From an uncultured Bacteroidales bacterium (GTDB taxonomy: Bacteria > Bacteroidota > Bacteroidia > Bacteroidales > Bacteroidaceae), in the NCBI GenBank assembly GCA_902768125.1, contig CACXKA010000001.1, positions 186,001-250,000 of the forward strand: DNA of 64,000 nt, in the 5' to 3' direction. The translations under genes and the position numbers were made by a program. The stretch's first letter is position 1; each line of letters begins with the position of its first letter. Shown here one piece after another: positions 17,224 to 26,574 of the stretch. A model generated the notes under the pieces. The model did not search any database, was not told the DNA's origin, and was given only the letters and a program-made list of their open reading frames with translations.

Positions 17224-18274
17224 AACCCAAAGATTACAATGGCTCGATGCCATGCGTGGCTTCACCATGATTCTCGTCGTTGCCTACCACGTTGCGCAGT
17301 CGGGATTTATGGAGTCGGAGAAGATATCCGCCTCCCTTCCCTTCCTCGTACTCTTCCGCATGCCCCTGTTCTTCTTCGTCAGCGGGTTTTTGGCATATAA
17401 GGCAAACTGGCTCTGGACACCCCAAAGCTTTGCCTCCCTCACTTGGAAGAAAATCAAGGTGCAAGTCCTGCCCACACTTGTCTTCCTCTGTGTGTTCATC
17501 GTGTTGCGCACCTCCTACACCTTCGACGTAGGTTTCATGCGTGCCATGAAGACACCCACCAAGGACGGCTACTGGTTCACGTGGGTACTCCTTCAGATGT
17601 TCCTTATCTACTACGTGGTGGCTGCCCTCTTCCAACGCTTCGGCAAACGCACCGAGCACACCGCCATCATCAGCCTGTGGGTCATCAGTCTGGGTGCCTA
17701 CGTATCCCTCTATCTTCCCCACACCTTGGGCAAATGGTACAAGACCGACTTCATGATGTACAGTTCCTTCTACGAGACCATGAAGTTCATGCATTTCTTC
17801 TTGCTCGGCAACATCGTCCACCGCTTCTGGCCAAGTGTCCAGCGGCTTTTCGATGCCAAGGGCTTCTTCCTCATCACTGTAGTGCTCGCTTACCTCTGCT
17901 GTGCCGACATCTTCAGGTGGCACTTCATCAAGCACGAGTGGACCAACATACCCAAGACCCTCGCCATGTACACCCTCATGCTCATCGTCGTCATGTACTT
18001 CCGCCACCACCAAGACCGCTTCACCCAACAGACGTGGATTGGGCGTGGACTCCAGTACGTCGGCACCCGCACCCTCGATGTCTATCTCCTTCATTTTCTC
18101 CTTCTGCCCAAGCTCCCCGAAGTGGGCAAGTGTCTCAATGACCACCACCCCAACTTCGTCATCGACATCGTCCTCTCCGTCGGCATGGCTCTCATCATCA
18201 TCGCCTTCTGCCTCCTCATCTCCGAAATCCTCCGCATAAGTCCCTTCCTCAAGAAGTACCTATTCGGGCGCTAA
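17210..18274 (+). CDS. Acyltransferase-3 family membrane protein
   Basis: A 354-residue polytopic membrane protein beginning MEETKTQRLQWLDAMRG, the usual acyltransferase-3 opening (LDAMRG, then AYHVAQSG with the conserved His). About ten hydrophobic helices follow. It is distinct from the tandem pair upstream and closer to standard OatA-type proteins. It overlaps the GT14-like gene by 14 nt. Its TAA stop lies inside the first unit of a heptad array. Predicted to modify the same surface glycan as its neighbours. Confidence 0.85.
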   Translation: MEETKTQRLQWLDAMRGFTMILVVAYHVAQSGFMESEKISASLPFLVLFRMPLFFFVSGFLAYKANWLWTPQSFASLTWKKIKVQVLPTLVFLCVFIVLRTSYTFDVGFMRAMKTPTKDGYWFTWVLLQMFLIYYVVAALFQRFGKRTEHTAIISLWVISLGAYVSLYLPHTLGKWYKTDFMMYSSFYETMKFMHFFLLGNIVHRFWPSVQRLFDAKGFFLITVVLAYLCCADIFRWHFIKHEWTNIPKTLAMYTLMLIVVMYFRHHQDRFTQQTWIGRGLQYVGTRTLDVYLLHFLLLPKLPEVGKCLNDHHPNFVIDIVLSVGMALIIIAFCLLISEILRISPFLKKYLFGR

Positions 18275-18298
18275 ACCTCAATTCTCAAACCTCAAACC
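18271..18298 (+). repeat. Heptad array between acyltransferase and GT2-like gene (4 units)
   Basis: Units CTAAACC, TCAATTC, TCAAACC, TCAAACC, then ACC and ATG. The first unit contains the stop codon of the upstream gene. Four units plus 3 nt before ATG is the same geometry as at 16284 and 36095. Confidence 0.85.
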
Positions 18299-18301
18299 AC
18301 C

Positions 18302-19318
18302 ATGCATCCTTCCAACATAGACGTCTCCGTCCTCATCCTCTTCTTCAACCGTCCCGACTTCCTCCAGAAAGTCTTCGACGAAGTCAAGAAAGCACGTCCT
18401 GCCCGCCTCTTCCTCTACCAAGACGGACCGCGCGGACCGCAAGACATGGAACGCATCCTGCAATGCCGTCAGGTCGTAGCCGACATCGACTGGGAATGCG
18501 AGGTGCACCAGCTCTACCAAGAGAAGAACTACGGGTGCGACCCCTCCGAATACCTCTCCCAGAAATGGGCATTCTCCATCACCGACCGTTGCATCGTACT
18601 CGAAGACGATGATGTGCCTTCCCAGTCTTTCTTTCCCTTCTGCAAAGAACTGCTCGACCGTTACGCCGACGATGAGCGCATCGGCATGATTGCAGGCTTC
18701 AACAGCGATGAAGTCACACCCGACGTGCCCGACGACTATTTCTTCACCACCGTCTTCAGCATCTGGGGATGGGCAAGCTGGCGTCGCGTCATCGACCAGT
18801 GGGACAGCCATTACAGCTTCCTCGACGACAAGTACGCCATGCAGCAAGTCAACGACCTGTGGAAACTGCGCCGTTACCGTCCTCACCTGCTCGATATGTG
18901 TCGGCAGCATCGCGACTCAGGCAAGGAATACTACGAGACCATCTTCCTCATGAGTCTCGTGCTCAACCATCAACTCGCCATCATGCCCACACGCAACCTC
19001 GTCAACAACCTTGGTGCCACCCCCGACAGCACCCACTATGCTGCCAACCTCAACACCATCCCTGCCCGTTTGCGTCGTATGTACACCATGAAGCGTCACG
19101 ACCTCCAGTTCCCGTTGCGCCATCCTGCCCACGTCATTGAGCACGTTGCTTTCAAGGAACACGTCTATCGCACCAACGCCTGGGGGCATCCCTGGCTCAA
19201 GATTGGGCGTTCTTTCGAGGAACTCTTCAACAACCTCCGATACGGCAATTTCAAACAAATTGGTCAAGCCATCCGCAATCGCTGGCACATCCTGACAGGA
19301 CAAAACAAATACCATTAA
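18302..19318 (+). CDS. Glycosyltransferase, GT-A fold (GT2-like)
   Basis: A 338-residue cytosolic protein starting VSVLILFFNRPDFLQKVFDEV, with a nucleotide-sugar site QDGPRG and the DxD-like EDDDVPS (about residue 101). The central part contains SIWGWASWRRVI, seen in a family of Bacteroides and Prevotella surface-polysaccharide transferases. It is the last gene of the block that starts with LicD. About 150 nt of noncoding sequence follow. Sugar specificity unknown. Confidence 0.8.
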   Translation: MHPSNIDVSVLILFFNRPDFLQKVFDEVKKARPARLFLYQDGPRGPQDMERILQCRQVVADIDWECEVHQLYQEKNYGCDPSEYLSQKWAFSITDRCIVLEDDDVPSQSFFPFCKELLDRYADDERIGMIAGFNSDEVTPDVPDDYFFTTVFSIWGWASWRRVIDQWDSHYSFLDDKYAMQQVNDLWKLRRYRPHLLDMCRQHRDSGKEYYETIFLMSLVLNHQLAIMPTRNLVNNLGATPDSTHYAANLNTIPARLRRMYTMKRHDLQFPLRHPAHVIEHVAFKEHVYRTNAWGHPWLKIGRSFEELFNNLRYGNFKQIGQAIRNRWHILTGQNKYH

Positions 19319-19404
19319 AGGTTAAAGGGGAGGCTCCAAAACGGGGTCTTTCCTTGTTATATGTAAAAATTGCTGAAAAATTTGGTTGTGTTGTGTTTTT
19401 GATA

Positions 19405-19412
19405 TACCTTTG
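19405..19412 (+). promoter_or_regulatory. Promoter of the PAP2 phosphatase gene
   Basis: -7 box TACCTTTG with TTTG at 19381-19384, 20 bp upstream: a canonical Bacteroidales pair. Confidence 0.8.
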
Positions 19413-19469
19413 CCGTCGACAATCGAAAATGAGAACATGAACATATTATTCACTTAAATCGAAAAAAGT

Positions 19470-20309
19470 ATGAAAAGAATGGCATTTTTGGCTTTAGCCA
19501 TTGCTTCCTTCACAAGCCTTTGGGCTCAGAGTAAATTTCCTGATGGTTTTCTCGCTGAAGAGAATCGTCCTGATGCATATGTTTGGCTTCCAGAACCTCC
19601 CAAACTGACTGGTGCTGACTTCACTTACGACTTCTACTACTACCAGTGGGGACGCCTCAAGCGCGATGAAGGTGGCGTAGGAGAGATGGCACTGAAAGAT
19701 GAGAGTGCCCCGCTGAATGAAGTGTTTGGGGAGACATTGGACGTTCCATTGGACGAGGTTCATATGCCTGAAACCTTGTTGTTGCTTCAGCGTGCCGTCA
19801 CCGACGCTAACGACGTCAACAAGAAAGTGAAAGATAGATACGAGCGAAAAAGACCTTTCGCCCAGTTTAATGAACCATCGCTGAAGCCAGAGGAGGATGA
19901 CGTGGAAGCCAATACATTCAGTTATCCTTCTGGTCACAGTTCCAGGGGGTGGATGAGTGCTCTGATACTTGCCACTGTGGATCCTGAAAAAGCCGAAGAA
20001 TTGTTTCTCCGTGCTCGGTTATATGCTTTGAACCGTGTCATCTGCGGCCACCATTGGAAGACTGACATTGATGCCTCAATGATGCTTTCTGCGGGTCTCT
20101 TCGCCACGATCGTATGCACGGAGGAATATCAGGCTCAGCTGGTCAAGGCACGTGCAGAATATAACGCCATCAAGAGCGGAACGGATGCAAAAGCGCCAAA
20201 GGTGGAACACCGCACGTCTGGTCCAGCGTATGCCATTGATGGCACGCAAGCCACGGAAGCCACTCATGGCATCGTGATTCAGAATGGTCAGAAGACCATC
20301 TGGAAATAG
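19470..20309 (+). CDS. Secreted PAP2-family acid phosphatase (class A type)
   Basis: A 279-residue periplasmic phosphatase with a signal peptide (about residues 1-20, ending SLWAQ). The PAP2 signature is complete: KDRYERKRP (about 123-131), PSGHSSRG (about 154-161) and a third motif with GHHWKTDID. The order and spacing are as in bacterial class A non-specific acid phosphatases. It has its own canonical promoter. It may dephosphorylate lipid or organic phosphates in the periplasm; the substrate is not predictable. Confidence 0.88.
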   Translation: MKRMAFLALAIASFTSLWAQSKFPDGFLAEENRPDAYVWLPEPPKLTGADFTYDFYYYQWGRLKRDEGGVGEMALKDESAPLNEVFGETLDVPLDEVHMPETLLLLQRAVTDANDVNKKVKDRYERKRPFAQFNEPSLKPEEDDVEANTFSYPSGHSSRGWMSALILATVDPEKAEELFLRARLYALNRVICGHHWKTDIDASMMLSAGLFATIVCTEEYQAQLVKARAEYNAIKSGTDAKAPKVEHRTSGPAYAIDGTQATEATHGIVIQNGQKTIWK

Positions 20310-20393
20310 AAGGAGAACTTTCCACGAGCGTCCGTTTCGTTGAAAGTTTCCCGCGTTCTGTTGAATCTTTTTTCGTATCTGATTCCAATATCG

Positions 20394-20401
20394 TAATTTT
20401 G
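20394..20401 (+). promoter_or_regulatory. Possible -7 box (TAATTTTG) for the sensor kinase operon
   Basis: Fits TAnnTTTG 69 nt before the kinase start; no -33 element at the right distance. Confidence 0.4.
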
Positions 20402-20470
20402 TAACGAAATCATCCACGACTGCGTGGGAGATGGAAAGGCAATAATACCCTGTTTCTTACGTTATTATCT

Positions 20471-21616
20471 ATGAGAAGAAACTATTGGATGAAGCAGATA
20501 CGACAGGAGAACCTGATTTACTTGGCAGTGTGGGGCTTGCTATTTGTAGCCCCCATGCTAAGTTTGTATATACGAACCCTCAATGATGCGAATCTCCTGT
20601 TCGACTGGACGGAGGTGTTCGTGGTGTGGCGCAAGTTTGCCGTCTTTCTGCTGCTGTTCCTCGTCCACAACTTTTTGTTGGCTCCGTTGTTAGTACATGG
20701 ACACAAACGGATTGCTTATTTCGCTTTAGTGGCAGCGGTGCTGGCGACATTCACGGTGTACCAGTGCACCAATAGACCGAAAGAAGGTGCACACAGAGAC
20801 CACAGACCTCCTATGGAGCAGATGGGCAGACCTGCCCCTCCCCCTTTTGACAGACATGATCCGCATGGGCGACACCGACCCAACATGCCTCCTCCCATCA
20901 TGGGAGAGCACGACATCCTCGCCATCGTGATGCTCATCTTGATGTTTGGCGCCAATCTGGGCATCAAGAGCTATTTCCGCAACCGTGATGACCGCAAGCG
21001 ACTGGCTGCCCTGGAGAAACAGAGCCTGGAACAGCAACTGGAGTATCTGCGCTACCAAATCAATCCGCATTTCTTCATGAACACGCTCAACAACATCCAT
21101 GCCCTCGTGGACATCGACCCTGCGAAGGCACAGGAAACCATCCTGGAGTTGTCGAAGATGATGCGTTTCGTGTTGTATGAGGGAGACAAGCGAGGAGTGT
21201 CCCTGACGAAGGAGATGGAGTTCATCCGCACCTACATCAAGCTGATGCAACTGCGCTATACGGAGAAGGTGAGAATCACCCTCGACCTGCCTCAGGACGT
21301 ACCCAACCGACAGCTTCCTCCGCTGATTCTCATCACTTTCATCGAGAATGCCTTCAAGCATGGTGTGAGTTATCAGCGAGAGTCGTTCATCGAGGTGAAG
21401 ATGAAGGTGGTGGACGAACGCCTACATTTCAGCTGTCGCAACTCGAAGGCTGACATACCCAATCAAGAGAAAGGCGGAGTGGGTCTTGCCAATGTTCGCA
21501 AGCGACTGAACTTGCTCTTCGAACACAAATACACGCTCCACATCGATGATACGCCTGACGTGTATTCGGTGGAGCTGGTGATACCGCTGGAAATGGGTTT
21601 GGAAGTCAGAGATTAG
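20471..21616 (+). CDS. LytS/YehU-type sensor histidine kinase with His/Pro/Met-rich loop
   Basis: A 381-residue membrane kinase with four hydrophobic segments (about 14-35, 53-74, 79-99 and 147-165), then the His_kinase-type domain with phospho-acceptor His in RYQINPHFFMNTLNN (about residue 201), N box ENAFKHG and G box GVGLANVRKRL. Between the third and fourth helices lies a 45-residue loop rich in His, Pro, Met and Arg (six His), which could bind metal or a proton signal; that is inference. The cognate LytTR regulator follows 29 nt later. Confidence 0.9.
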   Translation: MRRNYWMKQIRQENLIYLAVWGLLFVAPMLSLYIRTLNDANLLFDWTEVFVVWRKFAVFLLLFLVHNFLLAPLLVHGHKRIAYFALVAAVLATFTVYQCTNRPKEGAHRDHRPPMEQMGRPAPPPFDRHDPHGRHRPNMPPPIMGEHDILAIVMLILMFGANLGIKSYFRNRDDRKRLAALEKQSLEQQLEYLRYQINPHFFMNTLNNIHALVDIDPAKAQETILELSKMMRFVLYEGDKRGVSLTKEMEFIRTYIKLMQLRYTEKVRITLDLPQDVPNRQLPPLILITFIENAFKHGVSYQRESFIEVKMKVVDERLHFSCRNSKADIPNQEKGGVGLANVRKRLNLLFEHKYTLHIDDTPDVYSVELVIPLEMGLEVRD

Positions 21617-21645
21617 TAGCTTTAGAAGTTAAGAGGTTAATAGAT

Positions 21646-22359
21646 ATGATTCGTTGTCTTGCCATTGATGATGAGCCATTGGCTCTCCAACAACTTGTTG
21701 CTTACATCCATAAGGTTCCGTTTCTGGAACTTGCCGCCCAATGCCAGAGTGCGTTGGAGGCTCGTTCGTTTTTGGAGCACGACACCGTCGATGTCCTCTT
21801 CTGTGACATCAACATGCCCGATCTCAACGGCATGGAGTTCGTAAAGTCGCTCGCCGTTCCCCCACTCGTGGTGTTCACCACCGCCTATTCGGAATATGCC
21901 GTCGAGGGCTTCAAGGTAAATGCCGTCGATTACCTGCTGAAACCTTTTGGACTGCAGGATTTCCAAAAGGCTGCCATGAGGGTGAAGGAGCGATTGAGCG
22001 AACGGATGAGTGAACGAGTTGAAGGAGGTGACGACACCATCTTCCTGAAGACCGACTACCGCATCGTGAAGGTCAAGCTTTCTGACATCCGATATATCGA
22101 GGGGATGAGCGAATACTTGAAGGTTTGGGTGGACAACGAACCTAAACCCATCATCACCCTCCTGTCCATGAAAAAAATGGAGGAACGGCTTCCGGATTGC
22201 TTCATGCGCATCCACCGTTCCTACATCATTCATCTTGATAAAATTCAGGAGGTCAACAAGAATCGAGTCATCATGGACGCCGACACTTACCTGCCCATTG
22301 GCGACCTCTACAAGGAAGCCTTCCAGCATTATCTGGACTCTAAGTTCCTGGGTAAGTGA
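21646..22359 (+). CDS. LytTR-family response regulator
   Basis: A 237-residue DNA-binding regulator. The receiver domain has DDEPLA, phospho-Asp in FCDINMPDLNG (about residue 54) and Lys in LLKPFG; the LytTR domain runs from about residue 130 (KTDYRIVKVKLSDIRYIEG) to the end. It pairs with the upstream kinase. Its TGA is directly followed, with no spacer, by the stop codon of the convergent carbohydrate-binding gene, so any terminator must lie in coding sequence. Confidence 0.93.
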   Translation: MIRCLAIDDEPLALQQLVAYIHKVPFLELAAQCQSALEARSFLEHDTVDVLFCDINMPDLNGMEFVKSLAVPPLVVFTTAYSEYAVEGFKVNAVDYLLKPFGLQDFQKAAMRVKERLSERMSERVEGGDDTIFLKTDYRIVKVKLSDIRYIEGMSEYLKVWVDNEPKPIITLLSMKKMEERLPDCFMRIHRSYIIHLDKIQEVNKNRVIMDADTYLPIGDLYKEAFQHYLDSKFLGK

Positions 22360-23901
22360 TCACCAACGACCACCCGGAAAACCGCCACCGCCGCCTCCAG
22401 GGAAGCCGCCACCACCACCTTGACCGCCACTGGTATAGGTGGAGAGACTGACGGAGGAACCGCCACTGACGGTGGCATTCACATAACCCAATCCATTCCA
22501 GATGGAGGTGCCATCGCTGACAGTAATGCCATTCTTCAGTTCGGTAGTGCCTGCTGTGGACACGATGAGGTTCGACCCCATGGTGCCAGTGCTGGGTATC
22601 TGGAAGGCAAGCACCAACGTGCCTCCGCTATATAATCCGTACCAAGTGCCTTTGGAGTAAGAGGAGGTGTAGGAGCACGTTTGGGTGAGGCTGGCTCCAC
22701 TTTCCACACCACCGATGGCGACCAGATTGCCGCTTTCCAGATAGAGTTTCTTGTTTCTTTCGCTGTTGGCGTCGAAAGCCACATCGGGATTGCCGTGAGA
22801 GATGCCGAAAACGGTTGCCCCTTGGACGTACAGATTACCATTGGCATCAAAGCCGTCGGCTCCAGTGCGTGTGCCTGTGGTGCGACCAAAGACATAGCCA
22901 CCCTTCAGATACATATCGCCCACACTATTGATGCCGTCATCGCCACCAGCCGCATAGACATTGCCGCCTGTAACGGTCAGGACACCCTTTGCTTCAATGC
23001 CTTCTGTAGAAGCCGTGACCACCAGATTGCCACCTTCGATGTAGATGTTGGCTGAGTTCTCGTCTTCATGATCCGTTGTCTCCCCTGTGCTGGCATCATC
23101 CTCTTCAAGTTCCACTTGGATGCCCTCGTCGCTCACACCGCTGATGGTGACATTGCCACTCTTCATCTGGAAATACTTGTTGCAGGAGATGCCGTCCTTC
23201 ACCGCTGACAGGATGTTGAGCGTCAAGTTCTTCACGGTGATATAGTCTCCACTCTTCACCGCATGCGCAGTCTTTCCCTTGACGGTCAGGGTGCCATTGC
23301 CTTGCAACTGAAGTTGTCCCTTGCTGTAGATGCAACCTTTCTGCGTTCCCCCTGCCCCATCGGTCAGTACATTCTCCGTCTCTTTCTTCACGCTGAGCTG
23401 GATGCGCTTCTTGTTGGCGATGTCAATCACGGCTCCGCTGGGGTTGGTCAGGGTCAGTCCTGCCAACTGGAGGGTTGTTTTGTAGCTGCCATCGAGGGAG
23501 AAAGAACCATCAGACGACGAACCACTCAGCACATAGGTAATCTCGTCGTCATCCACATCGCTGGTGTTCGTCTGGTTGATGGTGACGTGTGCCTTGTTGA
23601 CAGAGGCATCCACATACTGTGCCACATTGCCAGCCACCGTGATTTGGGCGTTGGAACCGTCATAGGCGATGTCAACGCTATTGTTCTTCATGCTACTGTC
23701 GTCAATCGTCATCTCATCAATGTCTGCCAAAGTGAAAGTCTTGCCCATGATGGTCAAAGACGAGCCGTCATGGTAGGTCATCTCGCCTGTCTGAGAGGCA
23801 GGGAACTGATAGGTCACACTGCCCACCTTCACGTTCAGCGTCTGCCCTGTGGCTGAAAAGGTCAGCACAAGCGCTGTCAGGAATGCAACTACTTTCTTCA
23901 T
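22360..23901 (-). CDS. Secreted carbohydrate-binding-like beta-helix protein with Gly-rich tail
   Basis: A 513-residue exported protein with a signal peptide (about residues 1-19). The middle is a right-handed beta-helix-like repeat rich in short G-x-V/I strands (for example KGVLTVTGGNVYAAGGDDGIN), resembling the Cthe_2159 / DUF4353 carbohydrate-binding family. The C-terminus is a run of glycines broken by FPGG, which is low complexity. Its start overlaps the stop of the upstream small gene by 4 nt (ATGA on the minus strand), so they form one operon. Function beyond probable polysaccharide or calcium binding is unknown. Confidence 0.75.
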   Translation of the reverse strand: MKKVVAFLTALVLTFSATGQTLNVKVGSVTYQFPASQTGEMTYHDGSSLTIMGKTFTLADIDEMTIDDSSMKNNSVDIAYDGSNAQITVAGNVAQYVDASVNKAHVTINQTNTSDVDDDEITYVLSGSSSDGSFSLDGSYKTTLQLAGLTLTNPSGAVIDIANKKRIQLSVKKETENVLTDGAGGTQKGCIYSKGQLQLQGNGTLTVKGKTAHAVKSGDYITVKNLTLNILSAVKDGISCNKYFQMKSGNVTISGVSDEGIQVELEEDDASTGETTDHEDENSANIYIEGGNLVVTASTEGIEAKGVLTVTGGNVYAAGGDDGINSVGDMYLKGGYVFGRTTGTRTGADGFDANGNLYVQGATVFGISHGNPDVAFDANSERNKKLYLESGNLVAIGGVESGASLTQTCSYTSSYSKGTWYGLYSGGTLVLAFQIPSTGTMGSNLIVSTAGTTELKNGITVSDGTSIWNGLGYVNATVSGGSSVSLSTYTSGGQGGGGGFPGGGGGGFPGGRW

Positions 23902-24278
23902 TTCACCACGATTTTACAGGTTCTTTCCTTCGTTTTCACAATATACACGCCCTTTCGCATCTGCGCCTTGGTGACTTGATGTCCCTGCAGGTCGTAGATT
24001 TCGATGGCGTCGTCGAGTGTGGCGCTGCTCACTTCCTCAATGTCCGAGGTGTTGGATTCGTCGGATGTTGAGAAATACATCTTGCTGAGGTTCGTAAGGG
24101 TGAACGACTGAGCGCCTGCCGTCAATGTGTTGCCATTAACGGACAGTTTCAGCGACTCAGCGTTGACGGACACTTTCTTGCCGTCCGTCATCTCAAAGGT
24201 AAGGTAGGAATACGTTTCTTCGGCATGCATCAGCATTGTTCCCACCAAAGTCAAAATTAGTAAAGCAAATTTCTTCAT
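23898..24278 (-). CDS. Small exported protein with T9SS-like C-terminal tail
   Basis: A 126-residue protein starting MKKFALLILTLVGTM, with a signal peptide ending near residue 18. The C-terminus (IYDLQGHQVTK ... GVYIVKTKERTCKIVVK) resembles the type IX secretion sorting tail. The middle (YSYLTFEMTDGKKVSV) is a short domain that often precedes such tails in Prevotella. The start at 24278 follows a canonical promoter; an upstream in-frame ATG overlaps the promoter and is rejected. Translationally coupled to the carbohydrate-binding gene. Confidence 0.7.
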   Translation of the reverse strand: MKKFALLILTLVGTMLMHAEETYSYLTFEMTDGKKVSVNAESLKLSVNGNTLTAGAQSFTLTNLSKMYFSTSDESNTSDIEEVSSATLDDAIEIYDLQGHQVTKAQMRKGVYIVKTKERTCKIVVK

Positions 24279-24303
24279 GTCATGTCCTGTTTGAAATTTG
24301 TTG

Positions 24304-24311
24304 CAAAGATA
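24304..24311 (-). promoter_or_regulatory. Promoter of the small tailed protein / carbohydrate-binding operon
   Basis: Minus-strand TATCTTTG with TTTG (plus-strand CAAA at 24332-24335) 20 bp upstream. Confidence 0.8.
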
Positions 24312-24525
24312 ATAAGAATAGGAAAAGCTGTCAAATTTATTCAATCAACCTGCCAATTTCTTCAACCAAAGTCGCCTCATCTTTTCCTCGGACGCTTGTC
24401 GCTGACCTTCAAAAAGGGGAACCCCAAGAGTGAAAAGTTGGGAGTTCGGAGGAAGGTGTCGGGGTGATTTTGGGGGATTTAGCAAAAAACAACACTAAAA
24501 AAGTTGAATTTTGGATTTTTTGCCT

Positions 24526-24533
24526 TATCTTTG
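24526..24533 (+). promoter_or_regulatory. Promoter of the fumarase gene
   Basis: -7 box TATCTTTG; a TTG at 24504-24506 sits 19 bp upstream. The interval 24312-24525 between the divergent promoters holds no gene that I can support. Confidence 0.7.
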
Positions 24534-24574
24534 CCCGTTGAAACGTAATAAAAACCAAATAAAATCTAACATTT

Positions 24575-26227
24575 ATGGCTCAAGCACCAGAATTTAAGTA
24601 CGCTCCTATGTTCCAGATGGGCAAGGACGAGACAGAATATCGCCTGCTGACAAAGGAAGGCGTGACAGTGAGCGAGTTTGAGGGCAAGGAAATCGTGAAG
24701 GTTTCCCCAGAGGCACTTACATTGTTGGCTCAACAGGCATTCCACGATGTGGAGTTCATGCTGCGTCGTGAGCACAACCTGCAAGTGGCAAAGATACTGC
24801 GCGACCCCGAGGCAAGTGAGAATGACAAATATGTGGCTCTGCAGTTCCTGCGCAATGCCGAGACGGCTGCCAAGGGCATTCTGCCATTCTGCCAAGACAC
24901 GGGTACAGCCATTATCCACGGTGAAAAAGGTCAGCAGATCTGGACGGGTTTTGAGGATGAAGAGGCACTGTCGAAGGGTGTGTTCAACACCTTCACACAG
25001 GATAATCTCCGCTACTCTCAGAACGCTCCGTTGAATATGTACGACGAGGTGAACACCAAGTGCAACCTCCCTGCACAGATTGACATAGAGGCAACTGAAG
25101 GTGCTGAGTACCGTTTCGTGATGGTGGCAAAGGGTGGCGGTTCTGCCAACAAGACCTACTTCTACCCCATGACCAAGGCAACTATCCAGAACGAGGGCAC
25201 ATTGCTGCCATTCCTCGTGGAGGAGATGAAGCATCTGGGCACAGCGGCTTGTCCTCCTTATCACATTGCTTTCGTCATCGGAGGCACTTCGGCAGAAAAG
25301 AACCTGCTCACCGTGAAGCTGGCAAGCATCAAGTACTACGACTCCCTGCCTACAACAGGTGATGAGACGGGACGTGCATTCCGTGACGTGGATTTGGAGC
25401 AGAAACTCCTGAAGGAAGCCTACAAGATTGGTCTGGGTGCACAGTTCGGAGGCAAGTATCTGGCTCACGACATCCGTGTGATTCGTCTGCCTCGTCATGG
25501 TGCCAGCTGTCCTATCGGTATGGGCGTTTCCTGTTCTGCCGACCGCAACATCAAGGCAAAAATCAACAAGGACGGTATCTGGTTGGAGAAGATGGATGAC
25601 AATCCAGCAGAACTCATCCCAGAAGAACTGCGTCGTCCAGGTGAAGGCGGCAAGGGCATCGAAATCGACCTGAACAAGGGTATCGACGCCGTGCGTGCCG
25701 AACTGACCAAATATCCAGTATCCACCCGTGTGAACCTGAAGGGCACCATCATCGTGGCTCGTGACATCGCTCATGCGAAGCTGAAGGCACGTCTGGACGC
25801 TGGTGAGGGTATGCCACAGTACTTCAAGGACTATCCTGTGCTCTATGCTGGTCCAGCCAAGACACCAGAAGGCTATCCTTGTGGTTCGATGGGTCCAACC
25901 ACTGCCAACCGCATGGATCCATACGTGGATGAGTTCCAGGCAAACGGTGCATCGCTCGTGATGATTGCCAAGGGCAACCGCACCCAGCAGGTGACTGACG
26001 CTTGCAAGAAGCACGGCGGTTTCTACCTCGGCACTATCGGCGGTGTGGCAGCAGTCTTGTCACAGTCGAGCATCAAGAGCATCGAGTGTGTGGAATATCC
26101 AGAACTCGGTATGGAAGCCATCTGGAAGATTGAGGTGGAAGACTTCCCAGCCTTCATCCTCGTGGATGACAAGGGCAACGACTTCTTCAAGCAGTTGAAG
26201 CCTTGCGAGGGTTGCACTATTCTGTAA
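24575..26227 (+). CDS. Fumarate hydratase, class I (Fe-S dependent)
   Basis: A 550-residue class I fumarase, interconverting fumarate and malate; in Bacteroidales this serves the reductive branch that makes succinate. Homodimeric FumA/B type: the N-terminal domain has [10 protein letters not shown] (about 103-112) with a cluster-ligand Cys, [10 protein letters not shown], and a second Cys in [15 protein letters not shown]; the C-terminal domain has [21 protein letters not shown]. It ends CEGCTIL. Full length. It depends on Fe-S clusters of the kind made by the SUF genes in this window. Confidence 0.95.
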   Translation: MAQAPEFKYAPMFQMGKDETEYRLLTKEGVTVSEFEGKEIVKVSPEALTLLAQQAFHDVEFMLRREHNLQVAKILRDPEASENDKYVALQFLRNAETAAKGILPFCQDTGTAIIHGEKGQQIWTGFEDEEALSKGVFNTFTQDNLRYSQNAPLNMYDEVNTKCNLPAQIDIEATEGAEYRFVMVAKGGGSANKTYFYPMTKATIQNEGTLLPFLVEEMKHLGTAACPPYHIAFVIGGTSAEKNLLTVKLASIKYYDSLPTTGDETGRAFRDVDLEQKLLKEAYKIGLGAQFGGKYLAHDIRVIRLPRHGASCPIGMGVSCSADRNIKAKINKDGIWLEKMDDNPAELIPEELRRPGEGGKGIEIDLNKGIDAVRAELTKYPVSTRVNLKGTIIVARDIAHAKLKARLDAGEGMPQYFKDYPVLYAGPAKTPEGYPCGSMGPTTANRMDPYVDEFQANGASLVMIAKGNRTQQVTDACKKHGGFYLGTIGGVAAVLSQSSIKSIECVEYPELGMEAIWKIEVEDFPAFILVDDKGNDFFKQLKPCEGCTIL

Positions 26228-26247
26228 TAAGAATGAGGAAATGACAG

Positions 26248-26526
26248 ATGCGCTGGTTTGAACCGAATCTACAAAAGCTCTTGATGGAGGCTGGAAAAGG
26301 AGGCCTGCGCATCAGTCATATCGTTCGCAACATCTGCAACATGGAGCCACAGCTCTTTGGCGAGGGGCATTCCTACGAGGAAGCGTGGAAGGAAATCTAT
26401 GCGTACCTCCGTGCGGAAGACAAGAAAGCCGATTCGCCCTATCACTATGTGAAAAACAAGCGTGGCTACTTCTTCCTCGACCCCACCAAGCAAGCGAAAG
26501 ATGCGCAGATGAAAATCATGTTCTAA
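26248..26526 (+). CDS. Small conserved-looking protein of unknown function
   Basis: A 92-residue basic and aromatic protein (MRWFEPNLQKLLMEAGKGGL). I do not recognise a family. It has no signal peptide or membrane segment. It lies 20 nt after fumarase and 48 nt before frr in the same direction, and codon use is like its neighbours, so I consider it real. It may be co-transcribed with fumarase. Confidence 0.65.
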   Translation: MRWFEPNLQKLLMEAGKGGLRISHIVRNICNMEPQLFGEGHSYEEAWKEIYAYLRAEDKKADSPYHYVKNKRGYFFLDPTKQAKDAQMKIMF

Positions 26527-26539
26527 CGAAACAACCAAC

Positions 26540-26571
26540 CCATTAAACAACTAATCCACTAAATAACTACA
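26540..26571 (+). repeat. Degenerate octad array before frr (4 units)
   Basis: Units CCATTAAA, CAACTAAT, CCACTAAA, TAACTACA, then 3 nt and the frr ATG. This repeats the four-units-plus-3-nt geometry of the clear arrays, but the units are poorly conserved and could be chance in AT-rich leader sequence. Confidence 0.4.
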
Positions 26572-26574
26572 TAT

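Noticed and set aside
9819-19318. The glycan block as a horizontally acquired island
   Set aside because: Base composition and codon use look like the neighbours, and there are no flanking repeats, tRNA or recombinase genes.
20316-20348. AACTTTC/GAAAGTT inverted repeat after the PAP2 gene as a terminator
   Set aside because: Only 7 bp with a long loop and no T-run directly after the second arm.
22360-22440. Gly-rich C-terminus as a frameshift artefact
   Set aside because: The frame is continuous with the beta-helix domain and ends at a proper stop; poly-Gly tails occur in this kind of secreted protein.
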